A DNA stretch of 8,825 bases, taken from positions 1 through 8,825 of the forward strand of contig DYKH01000196.1 in NCBI GenBank assembly GCA_020722685.1, read 5' to 3'. This DNA is from Caldithrix sp. Its GTDB lineage: Bacteria > KSB1 > UBA2214 > DYKH01. The translations under genes were made by a program, and so were the position numbers. The notes under the pieces are model-generated. The model searched no databases and was not told the DNA's origin. It saw nothing but the letters and a program-made list of their open reading frames with translations. Below, in pieces: positions 1 to 7,267 of this stretch; the first letter of the stretch is position 1, and each line of letters begins with the position of its first letter.

Positions 1-2
1 GA

Positions 3-59
3 TTTTCTGAAAAACAAGAAAAATCGCAAGGAGGATGGATCAACGATTATCTGGAATAA
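3..59 (+). CDS. Possible C-terminal tail of an upstream gene (partial)
   Basis: Frame 3 is open from the window edge to a TAA at 57-59 and would encode an 18-residue acidic tail ending in NDYLE. It stops 19 nt before the ATG at 79, a gap typical of the other gene junctions here, so it may be the end of the preceding operon gene. The competing reading is that the gene at 79 itself starts upstream, because its frame is also open back to base 1. The fragment is too short to identify a family. Confidence 0.3.
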   Translation, partial: FSEKQEKSQGGWINDYLE

Positions 60-78
60 AGGGGATTCGGTCACCGTC

Positions 79-576
79 ATGTCCCAAAGCGAGTTCTGCG
101 AGGATATCGCTCGCCAAAGGCAACGCATTGGCCAAGTCATCAAAAAGCATGTTGAAAAAATGTCGTCCATTGCTCAAGATCGTGAAACCCAAGTGGCTCT
201 GCGCGAACTCCCCAAGCATCTGGATGAACTTGGTCAGGTCGCTATTGAGAAGATGCTTCTCTCCCAGGGGGACGGTCGCGGGCACAGTCAGGCACTGCAA
301 TTCGACAAGGGTGGACCGATGATCAGTGTTTCGTGTTGGCCCTGCGCGCTCGTTGATTTGAAAGGTTTCTTTCGTCGCCAATTGGGTAACTATGAAGATT
401 TGTTGCCCCAGTATGTTTCCAAGGCAGAGAGCATTGGCGCATCGGCGTTTATTCACGTGTTCGTGTGCTATGACGAACGTAACGAGAGTCTGGGTGTGAC
501 GATGTGCTATGCTGGTATCACGAAAAGAGAACTCATCACTCCCAACGAACTACTTGACCCGCGTCTATTCCGCTAA
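79..576 (+). CDS. Unrecognised 165-aa protein, first gene of the operon
   Basis: I do not recognise the family. The first ~65 residues are charged and helical, beginning MSQSEFCEDIARQRQR, with conserved-looking helices around RELPKHLDELGQVAIEKML. The second half looks like a mixed alpha/beta domain: a strand ISVSCWPCALVDL near residue 77, then a helix GNYEDLLPQYVSKAESIG, then strands AFIHVFVCYD and LGVTMCYAG. There is no signal peptide or membrane segment, so it is probably cytoplasmic. The start is uncertain: AAGGGG lies about 14 nt before ATG 79, which is long, and the frame stays open upstream to base 1, so an N-terminal extension beyond the window is possible. The next gene begins 18 nt downstream behind a strong GGAGGA site, indicating co-transcription. 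Confidence 0.7.
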   Translation: MSQSEFCEDIARQRQRIGQVIKKHVEKMSSIAQDRETQVALRELPKHLDELGQVAIEKMLLSQGDGRGHSQALQFDKGGPMISVSCWPCALVDLKGFFRRQLGNYEDLLPQYVSKAESIGASAFIHVFVCYDERNESLGVTMCYAGITKRELITPNELLDPRLFR

Positions 577-594
577 CAAGTCGGAGGAACAAAG

Positions 595-897
595 ATGCAG
601 ATTTTGTGGCGACGGCTGGAACGTGAACCCAGACCCAGTCGGATAGAACTGGTGCCTGAATTAGAGGTGTTCGTCACTCGCCTCGAACAAATTGCCACTA
701 AAAATCCCAAGCCCAGCAGTGGTTTCTTTGAGGGCGAGGCGAAGGGAACGGCTCGACAGATTGGCGCGGAAATCAACGAGCAGTACGGTATCGAAGGAAT
801 GCGCCATGTTTATTACAGGGTGATGGATCGTCTAGGCAAGTTGCCTGCCCAGCATCTCGAACGAGTGTGGAATAATGTTGGTGAATGGCGAGCGTAA
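595..897 (+). CDS. Small unrecognised 100-aa protein
   Basis: A short soluble protein of unknown function. The start is well supported by GGAGGA at 583-588, about 6 nt before the ATG. The N-terminal ~50 residues are polar and include a helix LELVPELEVFVTRLEQIA-like stretch. The second half carries a pattern GTARQIGAEINEQYGIEGM followed by RHVYYRVMDRLG and ends in W-NNVGEWRA. Glycine and arginine spacing there suggests a small helical domain, and the protein has the look of a small conserved accessory gene. It contains no Cys, TM or signal sequence. It sits 18 nt after the preceding gene and 33 nt before the next, so it is probably translated from the same mRNA. No function is proposed. Confidence 0.7.
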   Translation: MQILWRRLEREPRPSRIELVPELEVFVTRLEQIATKNPKPSSGFFEGEAKGTARQIGAEINEQYGIEGMRHVYYRVMDRLGKLPAQHLERVWNNVGEWRA

Positions 898-930
898 GCG
901 ATTGCTACAATTCCGAACGGGGTAAAACCG

Positions 931-2271
931 ATGCCACTTCCAAAAACAACCATTCCATCCGAACGTCTGCCGCGCGCATCACCCTCCTTTACCGAGCGGT
1001 GCCAACTTTCCAAAGAACAAATCGAACACGGCTTTGCCGCCAAAGACATCAAAGGTGATGTGAACGTCCTCGGTTCGTTTGAAGATATTATCGTCAAGCG
1101 CGAATTCAACACACTTTTTCTGACCGGGGTTGAAGGGTGGGCATACGTACTTTTGCGGCTGCCTCCACTCTCCAAGAGTCAATGGCAGAACCTTGAAACC
1201 GCAATTCAGCAAGAAGCCATCGTATTGGAAATTGGCGGCATCTTTGCGCCCACATATCCCGTGTTGCGGGTGGTGTTGCGCGTTTTGGATCACCCCACCA
1301 AATATCTCATCATCGAATCGTTCCCCGAAGTCACTGGCGGCGACCTTCAAGATTTCATCGAGTTTCTCACCGTATATCACTGTTGGAAACTCCTCGTGTA
1401 TGTCGGCGAAGAAAGAAAACTTGTCAAGTCGCCGGGCATTTGCATTCCAACGACCGATGCCGATTGGCTAAAGACGCTTTGGGCAGAAATCACTCGCCAG
1501 TACTATTTGATTGATCCGAGCGAACGCGATCATCAAATGGCAGTAGCAGCTGTAGCAAGTCTATTCCCTGCCGGTTCTTGGGAAATGCAAGAAACAGGTG
1601 AGCCGTTGCGGATCAGGCCACAACCTAGGCAAGCCAAGAGCATGGTTGTAATTTCCAATCGTTGGGGCTTGGGTGATGGTTCGCCGTTGATTGTGCCAAG
1701 ATATCCGAATGTGCCTGCGGACATCAAACGCGCGCGCTCGTTTTGGCATAGCACCGCCAAGCGTTTTCTGCAACGGCAATGGGATTCGCTTCATTCCCGC
1801 ACGTTTGTGCCGCTCGGCAAACTCATTGGTCGAGAGATCATCAGCATCCATACGTGGAGCAAGATCTCCCAGAAACTGTCGCCGAATGAGGAAATGTATT
1901 TGACGATCGCTTATCTTGAACATCCTGATCCCCAAGTCCGCGAGACAATGCTTCACATACTCAATCGGGGCGAGGCGAACGCGCGTAGCATCGGCGTGGC
2001 GGGCACGATTATTGATCGCTTGGCGGATTCCTCCTCCGCGATCCGTGAATTGGCAGCGCAAGTGATATGGAAGACCCAAAGTATTGAGTATGCCGTCAAG
2101 TGCCTCCGCGATGAATATTATCAACGCACGATTTATGGAACCGAGGGACTGACGATGATGCCTGCCGATGCGGTGCGCGGCTTGCAACTGCTCAAGAATG
2201 CAGCGCCCACAAAAAAGGATCTAGATCGATTGCGAGACTTGGTCAAGGAACACCTGGACATTGACCTGTAA
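931..2271 (+). CDS. Unrecognised 446-aa protein with HEAT-like C-terminal region
   Basis: The overall family is not recognised. Residues ~40-200 look like an alpha/beta domain with strands VLEIGGIFAP, PVLRVVLRVLD and KYLIIESFPE, then a helix ending at HCWKLLVYVGEE, and a helical part ADWLKTLWAEITRQYYL. Residues ~200-300 form a basic linker rich in Arg and Pro. Residues ~320-395 show two HEAT-like helical pairs: YLEHPDPQVRETMLHILNRG and DRLADSSSAIRELAAQVIW, each with the hxDxxxxVRxxA type of spacing seen in HEAT/armadillo scaffolds. No signal peptide or TM is seen, so it is likely a cytoplasmic scaffold or partner-binding protein. Only a weak GGGG lies 8 nt before the ATG. The stop is 12 nt from the next start, pointing to coupling with the TPR-CHAT unit. 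Confidence 0.75.
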   Translation: MPLPKTTIPSERLPRASPSFTERCQLSKEQIEHGFAAKDIKGDVNVLGSFEDIIVKREFNTLFLTGVEGWAYVLLRLPPLSKSQWQNLETAIQQEAIVLEIGGIFAPTYPVLRVVLRVLDHPTKYLIIESFPEVTGGDLQDFIEFLTVYHCWKLLVYVGEERKLVKSPGICIPTTDADWLKTLWAEITRQYYLIDPSERDHQMAVAAVASLFPAGSWEMQETGEPLRIRPQPRQAKSMVVISNRWGLGDGSPLIVPRYPNVPADIKRARSFWHSTAKRFLQRQWDSLHSRTFVPLGKLIGREIISIHTWSKISQKLSPNEEMYLTIAYLEHPDPQVRETMLHILNRGEANARSIGVAGTIIDRLADSSSAIRELAAQVIWKTQSIEYAVKCLRDEYYQRTIYGTEGLTMMPADAVRGLQLLKNAAPTKKDLDRLRDLVKEHLDIDL

Positions 2272-2283
2272 GGACCAGACGCA

Positions 2284-3915
2284 ATGCCGACTGAATTAGA
2301 GATGTGGTTTCAACGCGGCGTCCAAGCGTACGAGCGTGCGGCAGGTCCCGCGCGTCCCCGCGAACTAGAGAATGCGCGCGCGGCGTTCGAGCAAGCATTG
2401 GCGCTGATCCGTGTGCCGAATAATGTGTGGGCAGCGCTTCATCTCAACCTGGGATATGTGTACCTTGAACGATTGACCGGCGATGTTGCGGAAAACATCG
2501 AGACCGCGCGTCGGCATTTTTTGCAAGCCGAGAGAGTATACACTGCCGACGGTTTTCCCCGCGAATGGCTGGCTATACAAATGAAACTAGCAGGGTTGTA
2601 TCTCTTACGTCTTGAAGGAGATTGGCGCGAAAATATTGAGGCAGCCATCGCTTGTGCGGAAAACGCGTTGAGTGAATTTGTTTCGAGCAAAAAAGATTCA
2701 GGTGCGCTTTGGCAGGAGGATCACCCTGATCTCTACGCTGAAGTGTTGTTGTATCAGGGTCAAGCGTACCGCCAGCGAACGCTGGGCGACCCACGACGCA
2801 ATTGGCAGGAAGCCAAACTATGTTTGGAGCGCGCGGCGCAACTATCGAAAACCAACGCGCCTTCAATCTGGGCAAAGACACAGATCGAACTGGGACATCT
2901 CTACAGCCAAGCCGCCGATGACGTCACGCAATTGTTACAAGCGGTCCAGCATTATCGCGCCGCCTTGCAAGTCCTGGACGCGGAGAATGCGAGTCGAGAT
3001 TGGGGGTTGGTGAACTATGGTTTGGCTAACTGCTATGTTCACCTTGCAGCAAACGCAGATCCTGCTCAGGCCCAAGCGTACAAACAACTCGCGCGCGAGT
3101 GCTTTCAGAAATGCCAGACCGTTTTTTCATCCCAAGTGTATCCACGCGAATGGGTATTGACCCAGCTTGGACTTGTCAGTGACCTGCCTATGGCGATTGC
3201 AAATTATCGACGCATTCTCCAAGATTTTTCCCACTTGCTCGTCTTGCCCGAAGTGGCAGATGTGCATTGGAGATTAGCGCGCTGGCTGGTCGATCACCCA
3301 AGCGAACAATTCGCTCACCTCAAAGCAGCACGCGCGCTCTTTGCCGCGGTGGGTTTGTATGCTCAATCCGCCAAGGTGGACCAATGGTGGGGCGATGTGC
3401 TATGGAACCGGAATGATCCATCCAATGCTCTGCGCCATTACTTGCGCGCACTCGCTTCGCTCGAACGATTACGCGCTCAATCGTATGCGGAAGGATCGCG
3501 TCAAGACGTGATCGGCGCATGGGAGTCGCTCTTTCAGGCAATCCTGCGAGCCAGCCAACGATTAAAGCAGAGTGTCAGCGGATTCAATATCGTTGAACGC
3601 AGTCGCGCGCGTTATATGTTGGATCAACTTGCGGCTAGCCCCACCCTGCTTGGTTATCTCAGAGGGTACGACGAATATCGAGAACTCACTGCCGAGGTGC
3701 GCGCGCTTGAACACAATCTGATTTCAAGGAATTGGCAGTCTGATTCCAAGATGCAAGAGGAACAATTCCAACAGTACCTAATGCGCGCTCTGGACCTGAG
3801 CCGTAAACAACTCGCCCAAGTGAAAACCAGGCTGCGAAGCCGAAACCCCAGGTGGTTCGGAGAATCCGCCGTCATTACTTTTGAGGAGACCCAAGCGTGT
3901 CTTCGCAACGTATAG
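2284..3915 (+). CDS. TPR protein, N-terminal part of a split TPR-CHAT peptidase
   Basis: This 543-aa protein is almost wholly helical. Residues ~5-300 hold TPR-like repeats of the CHAT-associated kind, with recurring units such as TGDVAENIETARRHF, GDWRENIEAAIACAENAL and WA..Q..LG.LY in which Trp and Gln recur. Residues ~330-440 carry further TPR-like pairs (ALRHYLRALASLERLRAQSY), followed by the RSRARYMLDQLA segment and a long polar helix to ~525. These precede CHAT domains in single-chain TPR-CHAT proteins. The ORF ends in VITFEETQACLRNV, which is the first strand-helix of a CHAT domain, while the following strand (RIVLAEYF) is encoded in the next ORF in another frame. TPRs bind partner proteins or peptides and would gate the peptidase. 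AAGGA at 2270-2274 serves the ATG. The truncation may be a real split, a mutation or a sequence error. Confidence 0.9.
   Translation: MPTELEMWFQRGVQAYERAAGPARPRELENARAAFEQALALIRVPNNVWAALHLNLGYVYLERLTGDVAENIETARRHFLQAERVYTADGFPREWLAIQMKLAGLYLLRLEGDWRENIEAAIACAENALSEFVSSKKDSGALWQEDHPDLYAEVLLYQGQAYRQRTLGDPRRNWQEAKLCLERAAQLSKTNAPSIWAKTQIELGHLYSQAADDVTQLLQAVQHYRAALQVLDAENASRDWGLVNYGLANCYVHLAANADPAQAQAYKQLARECFQKCQTVFSSQVYPREWVLTQLGLVSDLPMAIANYRRILQDFSHLLVLPEVADVHWRLARWLVDHPSEQFAHLKAARALFAAVGLYAQSAKVDQWWGDVLWNRNDPSNALRHYLRALASLERLRAQSYAEGSRQDVIGAWESLFQAILRASQRLKQSVSGFNIVERSRARYMLDQLAASPTLLGYLRGYDEYRELTAEVRALEHNLISRNWQSDSKMQEEQFQQYLMRALDLSRKQLAQVKTRLRSRNPRWFGESAVITFEETQACLRNV
3883..3888 (+). promoter_or_regulatory. 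Possible ribosome binding site for the CHAT ORF
   Basis: GAGGAG sits 8 nt before GTG 3897 and could initiate the CHAT ORF separately from the TPR ORF. The same bases encode the Glu-Glu of VITFEETQ, a motif commonly found at this point of TPR-CHAT proteins, so the match to a Shine-Dalgarno sequence may be only a by-product of protein conservation. Confidence 0.4.
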
Positions 3916-5084
3916 TTCTCGCTGAGTACTTTTGCACCGACGATGTAACACTCGTCTTTGGTGTCCGCGCGGACTGGGATGAGCCCAAGGTTGTGGAGAT
4001 TGCCACGCCGCTGAAGGAGATTCGCGCGTTCGTCATCGAGCATTTCGGCGTGCAAACGACGCGCGAGCGTGCCACTGCGCCATCGGTGTACGAAAAGGTG
4101 CAATCACTCGATCTCGCCACGTGGCAAGAATTCTTCGCGCCGTTCATCGCGCCGATTCGCGAGTGGGCAGATGAAGGAGACATTCTTTGGCTTGTGCCCC
4201 ACGATGTGCTGCACTATTTGCCACTCCACGCGCTGCAACTGGACGGCAAATATCTCATTGAGCGGCACCCGATTCTATACACACCGAGCGCGTCGGTGAT
4301 GAAGTACTGTCAGGCGAAACGCACGAATCGCCCGCGCCAGAATGCGCTCGTGTTAGGAGATTCAGAAAACAATTTGCCGTTTGCACGCGAAGAGGCATTG
4401 GCAGTAGCGCAAGGATTCGACACCCAAGCCATTCTGGGTGAGCAGGCAACGAAAACACTATTGAAAGAAAAACTGGAAAAAGAGAAGGAGACATTGGATA
4501 TTCTGCATTTCGCCTGTCACGGATATTTTGACCCGTATCAACCATTGAAGTCGGGGATCATCCTGGCGAAGAACGGAAATGGAGACACGAAACTTACCAC
4601 CGAAGAAATCTTCGGTTTAGAGATGCATGCTGATTTGGTTGTCCTAAGCGCATGCGAAAGTGGAGTGAATGAACGTAAGCCAGGTGACGAGTTGATTGGT
4701 TTGACGCGTGCACTGATCTACGCGGGAACACCGTCGGTCTTGGTAAGTTTGTGGCAGGTCAACGACCTTTCAACACTGATATTGATGGAGAATTTTTACC
4801 GCGAGTTGGGTAATGGTTTGAATAAAGCGCAGGCGCTGCAACAAGCCCAACTCGCGCTCATGAACATGACCGCTTCAAAGGTTCGTGGCTATATAAGCGC
4901 GCGCTTGGATCATCTAAATGCAACAGGACAAGATCATCGCGCCCGATTGTTTGGAGAACTTACATACCCGAGTTTGCTTGCCGCAGAGAGATATAACCCT
5001 CACCGCGCGGAAGCAAAAGAGTGGCGCCCGTTTTCACATCTTGCCGCATGGGCGCCGTTTATTCTGGTGGGTGATTGGAAATAG
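3897..5084 (+). CDS. CHAT domain caspase-like cysteine peptidase
   Basis: The CHAT family (clan CD, relatives of separase and caspases) cleaves partner proteins with a His-Cys dyad. Both motifs are present: DILHFACHG with catalytic His208, and VVLSACESG with nucleophile Cys253. Other family marks are LWLVPHDVLHYLPLHAL (residues 97-113), the self-protection-like REEALAVAQGF and QATKTLLKE stretches, the TRALIYAGTPSVLVSLWQV segment, and the closing HLAAWAPFILVGDW. The domain is full length and looks active. The assumed start is GTG at 3897 with GAGGAG at 3883-3888, 8 nt upstream, and it overlaps the TPR ORF by 19 nt. The first residues (RIVLAEYFCTDDVTLVFGV) continue a domain whose beginning lies in that ORF. 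One added base between about 3900 and 3914 would fuse both into a ~933-aa protein. The substrate is unknown; neighbouring membrane proteins are candidates. Confidence 0.93.
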   Translation: MSSQRIVLAEYFCTDDVTLVFGVRADWDEPKVVEIATPLKEIRAFVIEHFGVQTTRERATAPSVYEKVQSLDLATWQEFFAPFIAPIREWADEGDILWLVPHDVLHYLPLHALQLDGKYLIERHPILYTPSASVMKYCQAKRTNRPRQNALVLGDSENNLPFAREEALAVAQGFDTQAILGEQATKTLLKEKLEKEKETLDILHFACHGYFDPYQPLKSGIILAKNGNGDTKLTTEEIFGLEMHADLVVLSACESGVNERKPGDELIGLTRALIYAGTPSVLVSLWQVNDLSTLILMENFYRELGNGLNKAQALQQAQLALMNMTASKVRGYISARLDHLNATGQDHRARLFGELTYPSLLAAERYNPHRAEAKEWRPFSHLAAWAPFILVGDWK

Positions 5085-5096
5085 GAGGAGACAAAC

Positions 5097-5630
5097 ATGC
5101 CAAAAGTCCAAGAATTAATTCTACCAGTTGCGGTTCTCGAAGCCAACATGACGGTCAGCGAAGCACTGACGAAACTAGAGCAAACCGAGGCAATTTTCGG
5201 TGTCGTCAGCGATGAGAAAGGTCAAGCGCTGGGGTTAGTCACAGTTGAGCAGTTACATGCCGCGCAGAAAAACGCAAGTGTCCAGTCACTGATCGTGACG
5301 ACTCCACGATCAATCACGGTTGAACCGAGCGTAACGATTGACGATGTCGTAAAAATGCTGGCAAAAGACCTTGTCCTCAACCCTGATCTCTCGGGAGTCA
5401 TTGTGCAAGATCAGGGTAAAGTGCAAGGTGTCCTACCGCGCAAGACGATTGTTGAATATGCGTCGCGCGTAGTGACACGCGGGACTGTAGATCGTCTCGA
5501 AGGTGCGCCAGTGGATACGTTATTCTTCGAGTGCATCGAGGATCACGAACGGAAACTCGTGGCGTATTACGATCCACAGCATCCACCGAGATGCAGCAAG
5601 GGACATTTGATGAAGCCCGTTGAGAGTTAG
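5097..5630 (+). CDS. Tandem CBS-domain protein with Cys/His tail
   Basis: A 177-aa soluble protein. Residues ~8-58 (MTVSEALTKLEQTEAIFGVVSDEKGQALGLVTVEQL in outline) form a first CBS repeat, and residues ~63-125 (SITVEPSVTIDDVVKML... GVIVQDQGKVQGVLPRKTI) form a second. Two CBS repeats make a Bateman module, which in known families binds adenine nucleotides such as AMP, ATP or SAM and transmits that state to a partner. The C-terminal ~45 residues carry two C-x3-H motifs (Cys146/His150 and Cys166/His170), arranged like a small zinc knuckle or degenerate zinc ribbon. AGGAGGAG at 5083-5090 overlaps the stop of the CHAT gene and gives strong initiation, so the peptidase and this protein should be made together. 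It may act as the metabolic input of the system; that role is inferred. Confidence 0.88.
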   Translation: MPKVQELILPVAVLEANMTVSEALTKLEQTEAIFGVVSDEKGQALGLVTVEQLHAAQKNASVQSLIVTTPRSITVEPSVTIDDVVKMLAKDLVLNPDLSGVIVQDQGKVQGVLPRKTIVEYASRVVTRGTVDRLEGAPVDTLFFECIEDHERKLVAYYDPQHPPRCSKGHLMKPVES

Positions 5631-5638
5631 CGCGTCTC

Positions 5639-5644
5639 AGGAGG
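5639..5644 (+). promoter_or_regulatory. Ribosome binding site fixing the start of the membrane protein
   Basis: AGGAGG lies 5 nt before ATG 5650. A TTG at 5620 in the same frame would add ten residues and overlap the CBS gene, but it lacks such a site; the ATG at 5650 is therefore preferred. Confidence 0.8.
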
Positions 5645-5649
5645 CAACG

Positions 5650-6672
5650 ATGTTTTCGACTGTGTTGCAAGAACTCAAGGGATACTTTGGGCGCGACTTT
5701 ATGCTATCCGCTTTTTCCCCACTCCTGATCTTTTCGGGAGCCAGCCTTGCGTTGTTCTTCGAGATCACTCAAGGACTCGGCGCGGCGCTGGCAATGTGGG
5801 AAAAACTCTCGGCGCTGATCCAAGTCGTCGCGCTCCTCGCTGGGTTAGTGGTCGTCGCGTTCCTAGCGTATTTGACTGACAATTTTCAGTATTCTATCAC
5901 GCGGCTTTTCGAGGGTTATTGGTCGCGAATTCCACTTTTATCCCTTCTACGGAATCTCCGCGTGGATCTGTATAAAAAACGCTGGGAACACTTGAACACT
6001 CTAGCGCAGTCGGCAAGCACAGTCACAGAAGCCAATGAGATTACCGCTGAACAACTCGCGTTCTATCCGCCTCCTAATCATCTCGACAAAATGATGCCGA
6101 CGAAAGTAGGAAATATCCTGCGTGCAGCAGAACTCCATGCCTATGATCGTTATGGTATTGATTCCACGATCATCTGGCCACGGCTGCGTCCCTTGCTCAA
6201 ATCCGAAGCCATCGCACCCCTCGAAGACAAGAAGACTACGCTTGAATTGATGTTGTTGATGTCCCTTCTCGGGATACTATTTACGCTCACCTGGTGCCCT
6301 GTTCTAGCGATCTTCACGAATCGCTGGGACTTGTTTCTCCTCTGTACACTTGGCTTACCCCTTGCGTGGATCTGTTATCAGAATGCAGTGCAGAGTGCGC
6401 TTGCGTACGGAGAGCAAGTGAAAGCGACCTTTGATCTCTACCGCAATGACTTGTTGAAAGCACTCAACCGCCCGATTCCGTCTGACACAGAAACGGAGCG
6501 TAAAGAATGGTTACGCCTTTCGCGTTTCTTCTATCGTAATCTGCCGATTCCTCCATTGCCGCCCGCGCCAGTCCAACCCAAAGGCTGGGAACGCGTTGCC
6601 AACGCGCTGGCAGGGTATCTGGAAAAAATCGCCTCTCCCCACTCTGACCGCGAGAAGGAGGAACAGCAATGA
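5650..6672 (+). CDS. Four-helix integral membrane protein, family not recognised
   Basis: The 340-aa product has two hydrophobic pairs: residues ~20-40 and ~54-76, then ~198-222 and ~227-247. Between the pairs lies a ~115-residue soluble loop with a conserved-looking stretch MMPTKVGNILRAAELHAYDRYGIDSTIIWPRL. After the last helix comes a cytoplasm-like helical segment (SALAYGEQVKATFDLYRNDLLKAL) and a Pro-rich, then highly charged C-terminus ending SDREKEEQQ. No transporter, kinase or pore motif is seen. The first pair ends with a basic loop, which suggests both termini and the large loop are cytoplasmic. It overlaps the next gene by an ATGA, so the two membrane proteins are translationally coupled and may form one complex. 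A role as membrane partner or proteolytic target of the CHAT enzyme is possible but only inferred from position. Confidence 0.85.
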   Translation: MFSTVLQELKGYFGRDFMLSAFSPLLIFSGASLALFFEITQGLGAALAMWEKLSALIQVVALLAGLVVVAFLAYLTDNFQYSITRLFEGYWSRIPLLSLLRNLRVDLYKKRWEHLNTLAQSASTVTEANEITAEQLAFYPPPNHLDKMMPTKVGNILRAAELHAYDRYGIDSTIIWPRLRPLLKSEAIAPLEDKKTTLELMLLMSLLGILFTLTWCPVLAIFTNRWDLFLLCTLGLPLAWICYQNAVQSALAYGEQVKATFDLYRNDLLKALNRPIPSDTETERKEWLRLSRFFYRNLPIPPLPPAPVQPKGWERVANALAGYLEKIASPHSDREKEEQQ

Positions 6673-7265
6673 ACGCAGTGCCCAAGCCGCCGCGCGATTT
6701 GTTGCCCTGGATTTATTGGGGACTCTTCTTCATTGTTGTCCCGATTGTTGCACTCTGGATGGCAACCAAACCCGCTGTGCAGACGAATCTGCCTGTGGCG
6801 GTGCGCGAACTGCCGCCGTATCACCTCATCACGGCAAGCGATGTCATCACCAGGTCTGTCAGTCCCAGTGATATTGTGAGCAACACCGTGCGCAATTCGC
6901 AGGATATTGTCGGGCGATACACGCGCGAAGTAATTGCAGATGGCAAACCTATTCGTGGAAACCAAATTGCCGCAGTTGCCGATGCACGCCTGATTTCCAA
7001 CACACTGGCTGTGGCGATTCCCACAACCAGCGCAACGATTCTTGGCGGCAAATTGCGCGCGGGCGACGTGGTGAGTTTGGCGACGGTACCAATTTCGGAC
7101 ACGAGCACCGCGCCAACCATCTTGTTCGATGCCGTGCTTGTACTAGAGATGCAGGCGAATGACAAGGATGCAGTCGTCGTGCTTGCCATCCCTGCAAATC
7201 GTTGGCTTGAATTTTTGGCGAAAACACACGACGCGCAAGTAGTACTCGCGCGTCGTATCGAGTAG
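6669..7265 (+). CDS. Membrane-anchored SAF/CpaB-like (RcpC-like) protein
   Basis: This 198-aa protein has one N-terminal membrane segment at residues ~12-31 (WIYWGLFFIVVPIVALW) and then an exported domain. Residues ~41-102 (LPVAVRELPPYHLITASDV ... VGRYTREVIADGKPI) match the SAF fold: a strand, 'I...D', then a 'VGR' turn and a 'G.PI' turn. Residues ~108-194 (TLAVAIPTT, GGKLRAGDVVSLATV, VLVLEM, VVLAIPANRWLEFLA) resemble the RcpC half of CpaB. CpaB/RcpC proteins belong to Flp/Tad pilus assembly, but no pilin, CpaC, CpaE, CpaF or TadB/C gene is visible here, so a repurposed envelope domain is likely. The start ATG overlaps the stop of the preceding gene (ATGA), indicating coupling with the four-helix membrane protein. 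Confidence 0.85.
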   Translation: MNAVPKPPRDLLPWIYWGLFFIVVPIVALWMATKPAVQTNLPVAVRELPPYHLITASDVITRSVSPSDIVSNTVRNSQDIVGRYTREVIADGKPIRGNQIAAVADARLISNTLAVAIPTTSATILGGKLRAGDVVSLATVPISDTSTAPTILFDAVLVLEMQANDKDAVVVLAIPANRWLEFLAKTHDAQVVLARRIE

Positions 7266-7267
7266 AC

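Noticed and set aside
1..78. Upstream extension of the first gene to the window edge
   Set aside because: The frame is open but has no good start codon in the window, and frame 3 shows a plausible ending of another gene there. Kept only as an uncertainty on the start.
35..322. ORF starting at ATG 35 right after AAGGAGG
   Set aside because: The AGGAGG touches the start codon, leaving no spacer, and the product is a basic, low-complexity shadow of the gene in frame 1.
3885..3915. Programmed -1 ribosomal frameshift between TPR and CHAT ORFs
   Set aside because: No X-XXY-YYZ slippery heptamer or A/T-rich slip site exists in the overlap, and no clear downstream stem was seen. A split or an indel is simpler.
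2284..5084. Craspase-type (Cas7-11/Csx29) TPR-CHAT
   Set aside because: There is no gRAMP, Cas1, Csx30/31, sigma factor or CRISPR repeat in the window, and the neighbours differ.
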